Origin: Agrypnia vestita
Lineage: Eukaryota; Arthropoda; Insecta; Trichoptera; Phryganeidae
Direction: 5' to 3'
Assembly (NCBI GenBank): GCA_016648135.1
Contig: JADDOH010002549.1
Location: forward strand, 1 to 64,000
DNA: 64,000 nucleotides
The position numbers and the translations under genes were made by a program. Position 1 is the stretch's first letter. The number at the start of each line of letters is the position of its first letter. Positions 20,400 to 30,974 of the stretch are shown here, piece by piece. The notes under the pieces are model-generated. The model was given only the letters and a program-made list of their open reading frames with translations, was not told the origin of the DNA and did no database searches.

Positions 20400-21115
20400 T
20401 TGAGAATGTGGTTAAGATTCCTACTATTAATGTGCACTCTACATAATCTTTCTTATGCTATTTATATTATACACTGCTAATTACGATAATGTACAAATAC
20501 TATGGACTGCATTCACGTCAGAAATAAACTCATCTAAACTGAAGGCTTTAATACCGTCTTTTGCAAGCATTTTATGTAAATAAATAATAAGTGTAAATAA
20601 AATGTAAATAATGCATAAAATAAAAAGGTTATTTAGATGACTGTAATTAATGTCATGTAAAACGTTTTTTTACGGACTGCATGCCACTGTTGTACTCAAG
20701 GAAAAAAAGGAAAATAAGAATATAATTTATGTCCAGATATTTATGAATCTACATTTGAATATCTTATATATTTTTAATATTTAGTTAGGTTATTGTATTA
20801 AAAATGGTGTTAGTGTATTGAAATAGGATGGTCAATATTTATTTTTGATTAAATCTATATATGTAGGTACCTATATAAAACAAAATCGGGTTAGTTACAC
20901 CGTTAATAACTCAAGAACGGTTGGACCGATTTTTATGGACTTTCGTTTGTAGGATTTGTCCCCGGCTCGAATAGCAGAATAATCAAAAAACATCGGAAAA
21001 AATCACGAAAAAAAAATGATGTAGAAAATTCTTTTCCTCATACATTTTGTATGGAACGGATTTTTAGATGATATCTCGATAACTGATTGTGTGATTTCGA
21101 TGATTTTTTTTAATT
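20400..21115. other. AT-rich DNA; mobile-element fragment at 20880
   Basis: The run gggttagttacaccgttaat then tcaagaacggttggaccgat resembles worn moth repeats that contain a cggttgaccgattt core. No gene is seen. Confidence 0.35.
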
Positions 21116-21117
21116 AA

Positions 21118-21310
21118 GAATAAATTATAGGTCTCACAGAGACAGGGCTATTTAAATATGAGAAAAGTGGACGGATGTCTCTTATACGATGGCTCAGGGC
21201 TTATAACCGGTACGAGCTGGCTTAAGTGATTATTGTACACAATGCAACGTTCACCAATTCCATCCACCCACACATTATCAAATTTTTGAAAGCTATGTAT
21301 ATATGTTCGA
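21118..21310. mobile_element. Truncated member of the same foldback family
   Basis: It starts with aaattataggtctcacagag and contains ggcttataaccggtacgagc, tggcttaagtgattattg and aatgcaacgttcaccaattcc, matching the 18.7-kb element in the other direction. The distal terminus is lost where the next repeat begins near 21320. Confidence 0.5.
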
Positions 21311-21321
21311 ATCAGGAACAT

Positions 21322-21696
21322 CTATACCTATAAAATTCAATGTCTCTCTGTCAGTCTGTTCTCTATTCAAATCTACACCGTTTGTCCAATCTGACCCAAA
21401 TTTTGCATACTTATTCTTTAGGACAGGTAACATAAGCGACATTTCCACCTTTATCCTTTCTCCTCCTTTTCAATGAAAATCTATACTGTTCTACAAATTT
21501 CGCATATATATTCTTTAGGACCTGGCAGTTAACATAGGCCACATGTCCCCTTTGTACATTCCATTCATCCCAGCCTAGATTAACTGGGAACATTGTTTTT
21601 TTAGAGGCTTTGCAAAATAATGGAACCTTTTTTCCCCTCAAAAACTTATTTTTAACTTAATCCTCGACCCATGCAACGCCAGGTACGAACAGCTAG
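21322..21696 (-). repeat. Copy of the cggcgttgcacggg repeat, minus strand
   Basis: Read on the minus strand it runs from ctagctgttcgtacctggcg through internal units with tcctaaagaata to acagacagagagacattgaa and ttttataggtatagat. It is shorter than the 11-kb copy, with about two internal units. Confidence 0.65.
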
Positions 21697-21744
21697 TTTA
21701 AAACAAAATAAAGTACTTAGTTTTTAACCACTTTATACATACAA

Positions 21745-21800
21745 ACATTTATCAACTAGCTCGGTTGGTCTCAACCTTCTTCAGGACAAGTATAATGTAG
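21745..21800 (-). ncRNA. Degenerate hammerhead-like element end
   Basis: Minus strand: CTGAAGA, a stem GGTTG/CAACC with loop AGAC, then GAGCTAGTTGATAAATG. The layout parallels 8162-8203 (GAAACATGTTGATAATT), but the second core strand is changed from GAAAC to GAGCT. It looks like the remains of the same type of Penelope terminus. Confidence 0.3.
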
Positions 21801-22414
21801 TATATAAAATAGAATATCAAACCAAAAAGTATTATCTTGCTTTGAAAATATATTTTGGAGTTGGCAAAATGTAGTTATATTTTGTAGCACTTGTAAATTA
21901 CACTTGTTTTTAATTTTAAATTATAAAATAAGATTATAAAAAAATCAGGTTAATTTATATATTATGTTTCCACGATACGCGACACGAATGCTATTTGCAA
22001 AATTAAATATTTTATTAGTAAGCAGTTAATACGTGGGTCATTGTAAAAACTGGAATCGTTTGCGTATATTAGCAGGCGCATTGGATGTCAGGAACTTATC
22101 ATATGTTGTCTGTTACCCTGCCTATCCGTTCAAAAACTTTCAGTTTGTCAGATGTTATTTTTGCTCTTTTATTACGTCTGTATATTATTAATACTATCCA
22201 CAGAGTGTAAAATTGTACAGAGATTAACTAAAGTCCTACTTTAAGCGAGAGGATTGGGTCACTCCGGAAGTTTGTCCCCCCTCGCGTATATTTAAGACAC
22301 AGGTATATTGCGGTTTATTCTGGCGTGATTATAAATAAAACGTATTTTTAATAAAATTACGTTCCAAACCGAGTCTCTCCAAATAAAAGTATTTTTGTAA
22401 TAAAGCGCGACTTA

Positions 22415-22637
22415 TTTACTAAGACATTGTACTCGTACTTTAAGTGTTTACTAAGACATTGTACTCGTACTTTAAGTATTTACTAAGACATTGTACTCGT
22501 ACTTTAAGTATTTACTAAGACATTGTACTCGTACTTTAAGTATTTACTAAGACATTGTACTCGTACTTTAAGTATTTACTAAGCCATTGTACTCGTACTT
22601 TAAGTATTTACTAAGACATTGTACTCGTACGTAAATA
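22415..22637 (+). repeat. Tandem array of a 32-bp unit, about 6.9 copies
   Basis: Units begin at 22415, 22447, 22479, 22511, 22543, 22575 and 22607, each tttactaagacattgtactc gtactttaagta. Copies differ by single changes (aagtg at the end of the first, aagcc in the sixth). The last unit is partial (cgtacgtaaat). Near identity implies recent expansion. Confidence 0.95.
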
Positions 22638-22639
22638 TT

Positions 22640-23795
22640 TATTTTGCACTTTTCGTAATCTTTTCAAGATTCAAGAGCTCCTAGTAATTTTCCCAGCTGG
22701 AAGACCAGACAGTGTACTAAGAAATTTACCTTAGTTCATATCTATATATTTAGATCGTCTGTGGTACCATCGATTGCGACATGCATTCGATGATTTGTGT
22801 TTTAATTTTTATTCCTTTTAGTAGCTAATGAAGCATGAGTATCTACTACTCTACTACGGCTGCAGGTAATGATATTTTGATTGAGAAATATAATTACAAA
22901 AAATTATTGTGAGTTTATGACAAAACAATTCTAAATAAATAAATACAAATTTATTATTTGTTGTATCAACTTAAATTCATTAATTACATGTAGGTTTATT
23001 AATGAATTTAATTACATAAAAACAAATAATAAAATAAATTTAAAAAAAATGTCTATCTACAAAGTTGCTCAACCAATTGAAAAAACAAAACAATTCTAAC
23101 TAAAGAAATTGTTTGTTATTTCATAAGTTTTTACATCTACTAAGCTAGGCCTTTGCTTTTATACCCCACATATATATTTTTTTATTACATCTATCGTATA
23201 AATTTGATATAATGGGTAATAATTTATTTTTACTACATATAGGTTTGATTTTTTATTTTAATTTGCCTGAATTTTTTTTACTACTTAAAAAATAAACTTT
23301 GAAAGGCATTAAAAATTAAATATGTAATAATTTGTGTAAATAAGTGTAAACATATGACGTAAGTAGAATTATTTAAAATTCGTCATCAATTTTATTAAAT
23401 TTTTTAAATATCTTTTTAAAAACTCTTGTTCACCTTCATTTATGTACAATAAAAATAAATATTTTCTCTTTTTTCTATGCAATCCCAAATTCTTTGATCG
23501 TTCTTAATAAAAATTTTCATAGTTTCTTTTGGACCTTGTGCATTACTGAATGGCAGAGGCGTCTGGTAAGAACAAGAAGGATGGCCCTTTCCTTAGCATA
23601 CATTTTGAAAATAAACCGAAAAAAAATATACCTCTTAAAATTCCTATCACAATAATTAACATATTATTCAGATTTTAATATTTCAAAATATCCTGCCAGA
23701 TTAATATTTAATTTCGATTTTTTTTTCCAAATATATGTTTAAACAAAATTCATACTTCTTGTTCTCACGCACGCCCCTGCTGAATGCTATCCGAT
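22640..23795. other. AT-rich DNA, nothing recognised
   Basis: No coding frame, repeat or structure beyond A/T-rich tracts. Confidence 0.5.
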
Positions 23796-23799
23796 TCAA

Positions 23800-24065
23800 T
23801 TTTTGTATATTCTCTCTTGTACCTTTCGCAAAATACAGGTACCGCCTCCCTTCCGCCGGTCAGCCCACCCCTTCTCCATGGTATAAATATGTATAATATT
23901 GAGAGCGTTCAAAATTTTGCTTAGCTGCGTTCTAGGATCCTAAGGAAAAATTAGTCACCCCACACCCCCTCCGTGATTTTCATCATTTTCCTCCTTGTCG
24001 CAAAACGTAGCCACCACCTCCCCATAAACTTCTATTTTTTGTTATATCTAAACCTGTGTCCCGAA
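23800..24065 (+). repeat. Degenerate GC-rich repeat fragment
   Basis: It shares blocks with 16715-16960 and 25020-25330: caaaattttgcttagctgcg, ggatcctaaggaaaaattag and tcaccccacac. No coding sequence or ends are visible. Confidence 0.35.
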
Positions 24066-24207
24066 CAGAACGGGGGGTAGGTGATTTTTTTCGTTGTTTG
24101 TGATTTTTTTTACATTTTGTTTTCAACATGAAAGCCCTGGGAAGTCCAAGTATTTCGCGAATAATAACGGTGCTGTAAATAAATACCGCAGGATAAATTG
24201 AATTCAG

Positions 24208-24357
24208 AATGGCGGGAGAGAAGAGCGATAACGCCTAACGCGATGCCTCGTATCGTGAACTTTGGAAAGATCTCGTCAAGTTTAATGAAGCAATCTCAAG
24301 CCGCGGGCACGGCCGTGAGTGATAACAGCATTGTATCACACCAGCGCCAGCGCTCAG
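24208..24357 (+). CDS. Candidate 150-bp exon with strong splice donor
   Basis: A GC-richer block is bounded by acceptor attgaattcag and a consensus donor (cgctcag/gtacgt). Only one frame is open across it: EWRERRAITPNAMPRIVNFG, KISSSLMKQSQAAGTAVSDN, SIVSHQRQRS. The Ser/Gln/Arg-rich composition suggests a disordered segment of a regulatory protein. No partner exon was found, and a first exon with its own promoter is possible. Confidence 0.3.
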
Positions 24358-24399
24358 GTACGTCGTCACCAGTCACGGTTCTCTGATGACAGCTAGACT

Positions 24400-25005
24400 T
24401 GGTGCTGACTTGGCTCCTTGAACTTTCAGTTCGGAAAATAGCTTCCCGATTCATTTATAGAGTGATGATGAATCAACTTTTTCGAAGTGAAGCTTTATTG
24501 CCCTGTGTAAATAATTATTTTTATAATGATGTTGAGTTTATTCGTTCATTTTATGTTATGTAAGATGTTATGCTATAAAACAAAAATAGTTTGATTCATT
24601 ACGATTAAATATTAAAATATCACTTTATTATTTTTTTAATAATGTCAATATAAAAAAATGACACATTGTTTTTTTCTGACGCAAAACTCTTAATAAAAAA
24701 TAATTCATCTTCTCATGCTCGTCGATTTTTGAAGTTTCTAATAACTCTGGTCTAGTTTAACTGGTTTCGCCGAGTTTTCTGCGGATGTCCTTTATTTCTG
24801 GTGCCATCGACACTTGTGTCGTTTAGTATTTTTCCTTATTCATTCATACTGTATGATCAAATCACTTTAGCGATCCTTTTTTAAGCCTGCTGACTTTTTG
24901 TTCTTTCTTAGTATTAATAATACAAATATGGATTTTCAACACATTAGGAGTTACATAAAGTTGAAATTAATTATCTGTTTACCTGTTTCTTCGTACGCTC
25001 TCTGT
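24400..25005. other. AT-rich DNA, nothing recognised
   Basis: Downstream of the candidate exon at 24208-24357; no following exon or repeat could be recognised. Confidence 0.5.
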
Positions 25006-25009
25006 ACCT

Positions 25010-25330
25010 GCTGAGCAATTTAAAGCAAATTTTGCATACATACTCTTTCAGACCCTGTGGAAAATAAACGTTTTAAAACCCTACCGATATAAATACATTT
25101 AATGTTGAATGCGTTTGCTCCAAATTTTGTTCAGCTGCACTCAAAGAACACGAAGAATAATGAGTCACGCCACCTCACAACCCTCAATAAATCTCACCCG
25201 ACCTGTATCTAATTTTGTTGCCTGGGATAGCTAAGTATGGTAAGACTCCTTTCTTTGTACAATATGGTATATTAAAAGATATAAAAAACTTAATAAAATA
25301 AGTCCACCCGGCGTTGCACAGTATATTTAA
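25010..25330 (+). repeat. Degenerate fragment of the cggcgttgcacggg family
   Basis: It contains gcaaattttgcatacatact, ccaaattttgttcagctgca, then cacccggcgttgcacagtat at 25305-25325, which matches the conserved start of the 11-kb repeat. It is too diverged to define boundaries. Confidence 0.4.
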
Positions 25331-25679
25331 TATTTATTATTATAATACGACATCCAATTTACTCCCTTTTCCACCCAGAATGCCCCCAGATTTCTCCTTC
25401 ATTGTTCCCCAGAAGCAAATATCAGGAGAGTGAAGACATTTGGATACAATGTTGACTCGGGTAGCTTTCATGTTTAGAATTTATCTAGCACCTTATTTTA
25501 CACACACTAGAGCTCCGCCTTACATAAAGGCCAAGTCACTCGTGTGTGGATATTCTATGTAACGATGGGCAAAGTATCGTCTTCCTTAATAGTCTTAAGG
25601 TGCATCTTCACCGCACTCAGCTGAGAGCATCGTATAGTTCAATCTTCTTTTAAAAAATCCATATAAAATGAAATTCATT

Positions 25680-26235
25680 ACAAGAAACGATTTATGATAT
25701 TTTCACGGGACGTGGCTTTGGGAGGCAAATGAAAATACTGGAAATTAATTTAGTTTCATTTATTGCTAAAAAAGTCATTGCTTAGATCACTTCTGGTAAA
25801 TTCAGTTCAATGTTCGCTTGAAGAAACTACTCGCCTTGTATTCTTTTATTTTGCTACCACTGCTGATCGCACTGCGCTGGTTACTTACTAATATCACGTG
25901 GTGTAATATCACGAATCACTGATCACATTGGTTCGCTCGTGCGTTATCGTCACGAAGTGGATTGGCCGACTACGCGTCGCGTGACACATTTTATAGATAA
26001 AGTCCTTCGGGGGGTTTGTTTTAAAGATAACGAGAAGCCCGTAGAAAATTCTGGGCTTTTCCAATGAAGCACTTTAGGGTGTCATGAAATGTCGTAAAAT
26101 CTTCAAGAAAGAGAATGCGGTCACGCCTCACTGACTCTGCGTTGCGTGCGTAATATTGCGGTTACGGGTGACTGACCGGCGTTGCGTGGCACTTTGGTTT
26201 GTTATCAGCGTACATTAGGTTCATCGTCTCGCTAG
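25680..26235 (+). repeat. Possible LTR-like or large-element end
   Basis: cacgggacgtggctttggga ggcaaat at 25703 also occurs, diverged, at 38672 (cacggaatcgtggctgtgggaggcaaat). Near 26080, gtcatgaaatgtcgtaaaat cttc resembles the tgctgtaaaatc blocks at 41240 and 63810. The GC-richer interior (25860-26200) has CG-rich runs. Four partial copies share pieces but I cannot define ends or coding parts. Confidence 0.35.
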
Positions 26236-26473
26236 AATATTTTTGAAAGTTGTTGGTAGTAGTAGTAATTATTAAATTTATTTATTTATTTTATTTTGGG
26301 GAAAATTAACAGCAAATCAACATCTTAACAAATATAAAATAATGGTTTTAAAATTATGCCAATTACAAATTTTCCATTATATGGACGTTAGACGGATATA
26401 TTCGTGTATTCGCCGCGGCGGAGACAGTGAATGGTTTTATCCTTTATTTTCAAAGAAAGATACATAAAAGAAA

Positions 26474-26745
26474 CTAACCCATAAAAATCAAATATTTACA
26501 ACGCTCCCTCATTTTCGGGTTTCATGTCTACCAAATGCGTCGCAATCTCCATAAAACTTACTGAGTTGTATGAAAAAACCATTAAAAATTTGAAAAATCC
26601 AAAATTATATTATAATTTTTTTTTTTAACGAAAATTATTTGTCTACTTGCAAAGTTTCAGCTCGATTGGATCACAGGAAAAGCGTTAAAAATCGATTTAA
26701 AAGTTTTTTCGTCAAGCAAGCAGACGCCAGGAGTAAAAAGACACA
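26474..26745 (+). repeat. Dispersed repeat, third copy
   Basis: It reads aacccataaaaatcaaatat, ctccctcattttcgggtttc, tttcagctcgattggatcac, aatcgatttaaaagtttttt and gcagacgccaggagtaaaaa, in the same order as 19680-19385. The AT-rich centre is partly deleted. Confidence 0.6.
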
Positions 26746-26814
26746 TAAACATATTGTAATGAAATACATAAAAAGTAGTACTGTTATATTGACAGGTCAG
26801 TCCTGGTCTTGTGA

Positions 26815-27885
26815 CAAGGACATCTAGCTCTCTATTTCTTTGGTGGTCTCCCTGGTGGTCGGTGCCCCCCTGGAATCCCGCGCATCACGGATCTGGGAAG
26901 TCTTCTCTGGTCCAGTCTCTCGATATGGACCCTCCAGAAGTGCCCTCTCTGCCTGCTTCATCACACAATGTCTTGTATATCGCAGGTTATTCGGATTTAC
27001 GCATTGGGTACTCTGGGGGTCTTGCCCGCAATGAGTCTTAGAGTCTTCATCTCGGTAGTTCTGAGAGGGTGTTTAGTTCGCACCGTTTCCGCTCTTGCTT
27101 CAATACTGTATGTCATGATATGTCTTATGCGTGCTTTATATATTCTAACTTTGCTTTCTACAAGCATATGCTTATTGTCCCGCATAGTATCTCTTAAGCA
27201 TTCGAAGATAACCGCTGTGTTTGTCTGTTATTTGACTTCTTTATACAGATCGCTGTATCCAGATATCTTGACCCCAAGGTACTTAAGTTTCATAACCTGT
27301 TCTATGGGTTATTTTTTTTTGTTTTTATTTTATTATGGTATTATATTATACTTTACATCTTCAAGCTCGTCTAGATATTGAAAGACACTCGACTGAAATG
27401 ATCATGTTTTACGTCCTGTATGCGAGATGGAACTTGTAAAGCATTCTACGTAAGTCATCTTCGTTTTTGGCCAGTGTAGTAGCATCGTCAGCGTAACACA
27501 CTACATTAATGATTTTATCCCCCATCCTGTACCCGAGTCTAAGAGCTGTCACCTCCTCTATTATATCGTTCATAATCACGTTGAACAAAAATGGACTAAG
27601 ACTATCACCCTGTCTGATTCCTGTCATCGTTGGTATTTCCCTGGAAAGTTCACCGTCCACTTTGATTATTGCTTGGCATTGGTGTTCAAATCTTGTATAG
27701 TTTTTATTTGCATAGTAATGAGGGTGATATTCCCTTATTCACCAAAATATCTAAAATATCGCTGAGTACCTACCACTCTGTCAAACGCTTGGTTAAATCA
27801 ACATTGACGTGATGTGCATTATTTTTTACTTTCTCGATTATTGTTGTTGCTTCCGTACTAGGAAAGGATTTCGAAAACATGTAAG
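26815..27885 (-). mobile_element. RTE-like LINE remnant, minus strand
   Basis: On the minus strand, 27660-27409 encodes DGELSREIPTMTGIRQGDSL then SPFLFNVIMNDIIEEV and NVVCYADDATTLAKNEDDL, a reverse transcriptase with the catalytic YADD box. Further along, 27185-26997 gives SKVRIYKARIRHIMTYSIEA followed by TTEMKTLRLIAGKT, the C-terminal region of the same LINE type. Between them is AT-rich inserted sequence (about 27300-27390). The segment upstream to about 27885 still shows fragments of the finger domain. Stops and frameshifts abound. Confidence 0.8.
27409..27660 (-). pseudogene. LINE reverse-transcriptase fragment with YADD box
   Basis: These 83 codons cover the GIRQGDSLSP motif and the YADDATTLA catalytic box. 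It is open but only about a third of the domain, and the next reverse-transcriptase motifs are interrupted. Confidence 0.8.
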
Positions 27886-28258
27886 GAAAGATTCTTTCGT
27901 ACTTTGAGTGCTAGAAGAAAAGGAAACAAGCTGAAGAAATTGGTGATTTCTGGGAATGTAGGAGCAGATTTAAAGATAATAATACTGATTCATGAGCTTT
28001 TTGACTAAGAGAGGGAGTAAATAATATTTATGATTGATGACGGGTGCGTGTACATACACGGCAGTGAAACCATTTATCTGAATGCTTTCTGTTTGGGATC
28101 TCGAAAGAAATACTACCTACCTGTTGTGGAGAGTCTATTAACGTAAACCCTGTTAAATTAAATTTCATTTTCATTTGAGCTTTTGTCGATCATGATCAAT
28201 TGAAATCAATCCGAAACCGTCATCAGTTAGAAAGTATATTAATCCAATTTATGGAATG

Positions 28259-28409
28259 CAAGGGCGGATCCAGGGGGGGTGTCGTGGGGGTCATGGGCTC
28301 CTGGGCTGGGTCCAGGACCTAGGTGGACCTGGATCCAGCCCTAAATTATAACTTCTTGTGACTTGACCACGACTATGTGACCCCCCCCCTGGTGCTGGAT
28401 CCGCTCTTG
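28259..28409. mobile_element. Small hAT-type MITE, 151 bp
   Basis: The ends CAAGGGCGGATCCAGGGGGG and the complement of CCCCTGGTGCTGGATCCGCT are inverted repeats of the CAGGGGCGGATC hAT type. The flanks atggaatg (28251-28258) and atgggatg (28410-28417) are an 8-bp target duplication with one mismatch. It is much more GC-rich than its surroundings and has no coding capacity. Confidence 0.7.
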
Positions 28410-28684
28410 ATGGGATGACGGATTTTCAAAATCAGTAACTTCCCATACTACTGTAATAATAGTAGGTACTTATCGGATTTAGATTAAGATTTTACTAAAT
28501 TAAATTGAATTGAAACATTTTTTTATATAATGATAATAAAAAAAGTAATTATTATTATTATTATTCATTTTAATTTATTAATTTAAATTTGTTAGATAGT
28601 AACCAGTCTGAGTGTGTACATATCAGATCCACAAAAACATTTCACATAAACACCCAGACTGAGAAAATTGGATAATGTGCTGTA

Positions 28685-28790
28685 ACATCATCGGGAGTCG
28701 AACACGGAACCCACGAGAAAATAATAAATGCCTACCATATAAAGAGAAGCCAGTATCATGCTCACTGGGTCATTTAATAATCAAGCATTG
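28685..28790 (-). repeat. tRNA-derived SINE fragment
   Basis: On the minus strand ccagtgagcatgatactggc resembles an A-box region and gggttccgtgttcgactccc carries a B-box-like GTTCGA. A diverged second copy of the left part (gagaagccagtatcat, actgg, catttaataatcaa) lies at 29403-29444. Confidence 0.45.
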
Positions 28791-28799
28791 AGCACCTTG

Positions 28800-29140
28800 T
28801 TGGTGTGATGGTTGTTATTACACCATTACACAGACATATGCTGGTCGGTAGTTTGCCCCATTTCAGGATACAAGCATGATAGTCCTATTTTCATAGCAAT
28901 GGTTACGTTTATTTTGAAAATAATGAAGGGGACCCACCACATACCCTGAGCCGTTCTATGCGCAAAAGCGTCCATATCGGCCCAGCACTTTCGCCCCCTG
29001 GTTGGCATTATTTTATGCTAAAGCGACCTCCTCGCTCGGCCTTCATCAATACAACACGCAGAGATGAAAACCGAGCGAGTCGGTCGCACAAAACCTTCAT
29101 TGTCCCGCGCATATCAATCTTTATTTCAAAAACAACAATA
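28800..29140 (-). repeat. Unidentified coding-like repeat fragment
   Basis: The minus frame 29008-28826 reads MPTRGRKCWADMDAFAHRTA then GMWWVPFIIFKINVTIAMKI and a Cys/Tyr/Met-rich end. It looks like a worn protein or retroelement segment rather than chance, but I do not recognise the family. It lies between two partial copies of the same SINE-like sequence (28743 and 29403). Confidence 0.3.
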
Positions 29141-29449
29141 CAATATAATGCCAATAATAAATTACATCACCCAAATAAGGCGCAGGACGTAAAAAAAAAC
29201 ACAACCCCTCCGTGGAGGGAAAAAGACATAAAGAAAAAATAATAAAAACATAAAAGATTCGTGACCAAAGAAATCATCACCGACGGTTCAAACTGTGAGA
29301 ATATTGATGAATATTTGAAAATAGTGAGAATATTGATGCGACACGTATTTGTGTTCGCGTCTATATTTAAAATAATAATAATTATAAAATATAAATAAAA
29401 AAGAGAAGCCAGTATCATACCCACTGGACCATTTAATAATCAACATTAA

Positions 29450-30275
29450 TTTTTAATAGTTAATTTAACGTTACCCATAGCCGACCTCGAATTGTCGATC
29501 TCTAGTAGGAAATGTAACGCCAACCGATTTTCTACAAAACGTATTGTGCGACCATTTTACGGTGTTCGTACACCTCCGGGAACGTAAATTGTTTTATTAT
29601 ACACGAATTCATAAAATGTATGCAGACACAACGGAATGAGGAACCAGCATTGTTTTCCGCGTTTCAGATAGTCAAGGTCACGAGCAGAACCTTTGGAAAC
29701 AGCAGTTTACGATGAGCAATCCTTGCGGACTGCCGCGGTATTGCTGGACAGCGTACGGGCCAAATTAGAATCATTGCTTCATCACGATCCAGTAATGAAG
29801 CTAATATTTACAATCAAATTATATGAGTCCTATAATGCTGAATAAGACCAGCTCCATAATATTTACCTCAAAGACTGCCATTGTCCTGACTATATACTTG
29901 CACAGCTACCACGCTACATCATCTTTCTGTTTTCTATCGCCCACTTTTTGTTGCATTCTGATTGGTATATAAAATAACAAGTATTAGATAACAAATATCT
30001 TTTTAATACTATTTGAAGCCATTATAATAAACATATGCTAATTTAATCATATTGAGTATTGAACTCGATTTATATATTTACTTTTATTTATTTATTTATG
30101 GTGAACTTATTTATGGTGACTTTACAAACCAATTATAAAATAAGCCTGTGCCAAGATCAGTAGCTTTACAACAAATATGAGGACAAAATAGTACATAAAA
30201 TTAATTAATATATATTAGATATTACAAGTAAATACATATTATTTAATACAATAGCAGAAGAAACTCATTTAGAAC
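29450..30275. other. Unassigned sequence, GC-richer at 29470-29810
   Basis: Moderate-GC sequence around 29640-29800 (ccttgcggactgccgcggta) has no long open frame or known repeat. It may be an old mobile-element fragment. Confidence 0.4.
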
Positions 30276-30277
30276 AC

Positions 30278-30278
<1 letters not shown>

Positions 30279-30311
<33 letters not shown>

Positions 30312-30342
30312 TATATATTATATAATAATATATATATATGTA
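30279..30342. repeat. AT microsatellite
   Basis: About 60 bp of (AT)n with a few breaks, directly beside the truncated foldback element at 30361. Confidence 0.9.
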
Positions 30343-30360
30343 ATGTAATAATGTGTCGAT

Positions 30361-30515
30361 GTTCTAACGGTTGAATTGATGAACGTTGCAGTGTGTAAAC
30401 TGATCACTTAAGCCAACTCATACAGGTCATAAGCTCTGGGCTACCCGATAAAGACTTCCATACAAGTTTTCTTTATTAATAGCTTCGTCTCTGTGAGACT
30501 TCTATAGTTTATCTT
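30361..30515. mobile_element. Truncated member of the same foldback family
   Basis: It shares ttgatgaacgttgcag, actgatcacttaagcc, aggtcataagctc and gacttccataca with the copies at 18.7 and 55.5 kb, and the terminus tctctgtgagacttctatag. The left half is missing, replaced by an AT microsatellite. Confidence 0.55.
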
Positions 30516-30754
30516 AATTAATAATTATGCCCCTGTATCCAGTGATTGTGTTTTCAGAACAATTTTCGTGTAAAATTATTGTGAGAAATCCTTTTATTAT
30601 TTATTTAACATTTTTCCTAAACTGTTCTCATTATATGGAAGATTTTACGCCGTATTTAGTTTATTGGTACAAACAGCAATCCTGGTGGTATACTTGTCCT
30701 TATAAGTGAATCAAAATATTGGCAAATACAGGATATATATTTATATAAAAAGAC

Positions 30755-30830
30755 GATAGCCTTGATCCTCGGGTAGTGCGTTGGCTTCGTGTTCCTGGGG
30801 TCACGAGATCTGCAATACCTTTTTTCATAA
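30755..30830 (+). repeat. tRNA-derived SINE head
   Basis: The run ctcgggtagtgcgttggctt then cctggggtcacgagatctg resembles SINE heads in which A- and B-box sequences are about 35 bp apart. No intact cloverleaf can be drawn. Confidence 0.4.
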
Positions 30831-30974
30831 ACGTTTCAATACTCGAGCGTGTTAGTAGTTAATGCACTGAAATACGTACCTTTACTTGCTAGATTCAATT
30901 TAAGCAATATACGTTCAAGCTGACAAGATCGAACCCATGCGAGGTGGGTGACACCTCCTGTATCATACACACAT

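Noticed and set aside
22415..22637. Possible CRISPR-like array of 32-bp repeats
   Set aside because: The repeats abut directly with no unique spacers, and the context is an insect genome. It is a plain tandem repeat.
26968..27381. 137-codon plus-strand hydrophobic ORF
   Set aside because: It is the antisense shadow of the LINE C-terminus at 27185-26997 and runs on into T-rich sequence.
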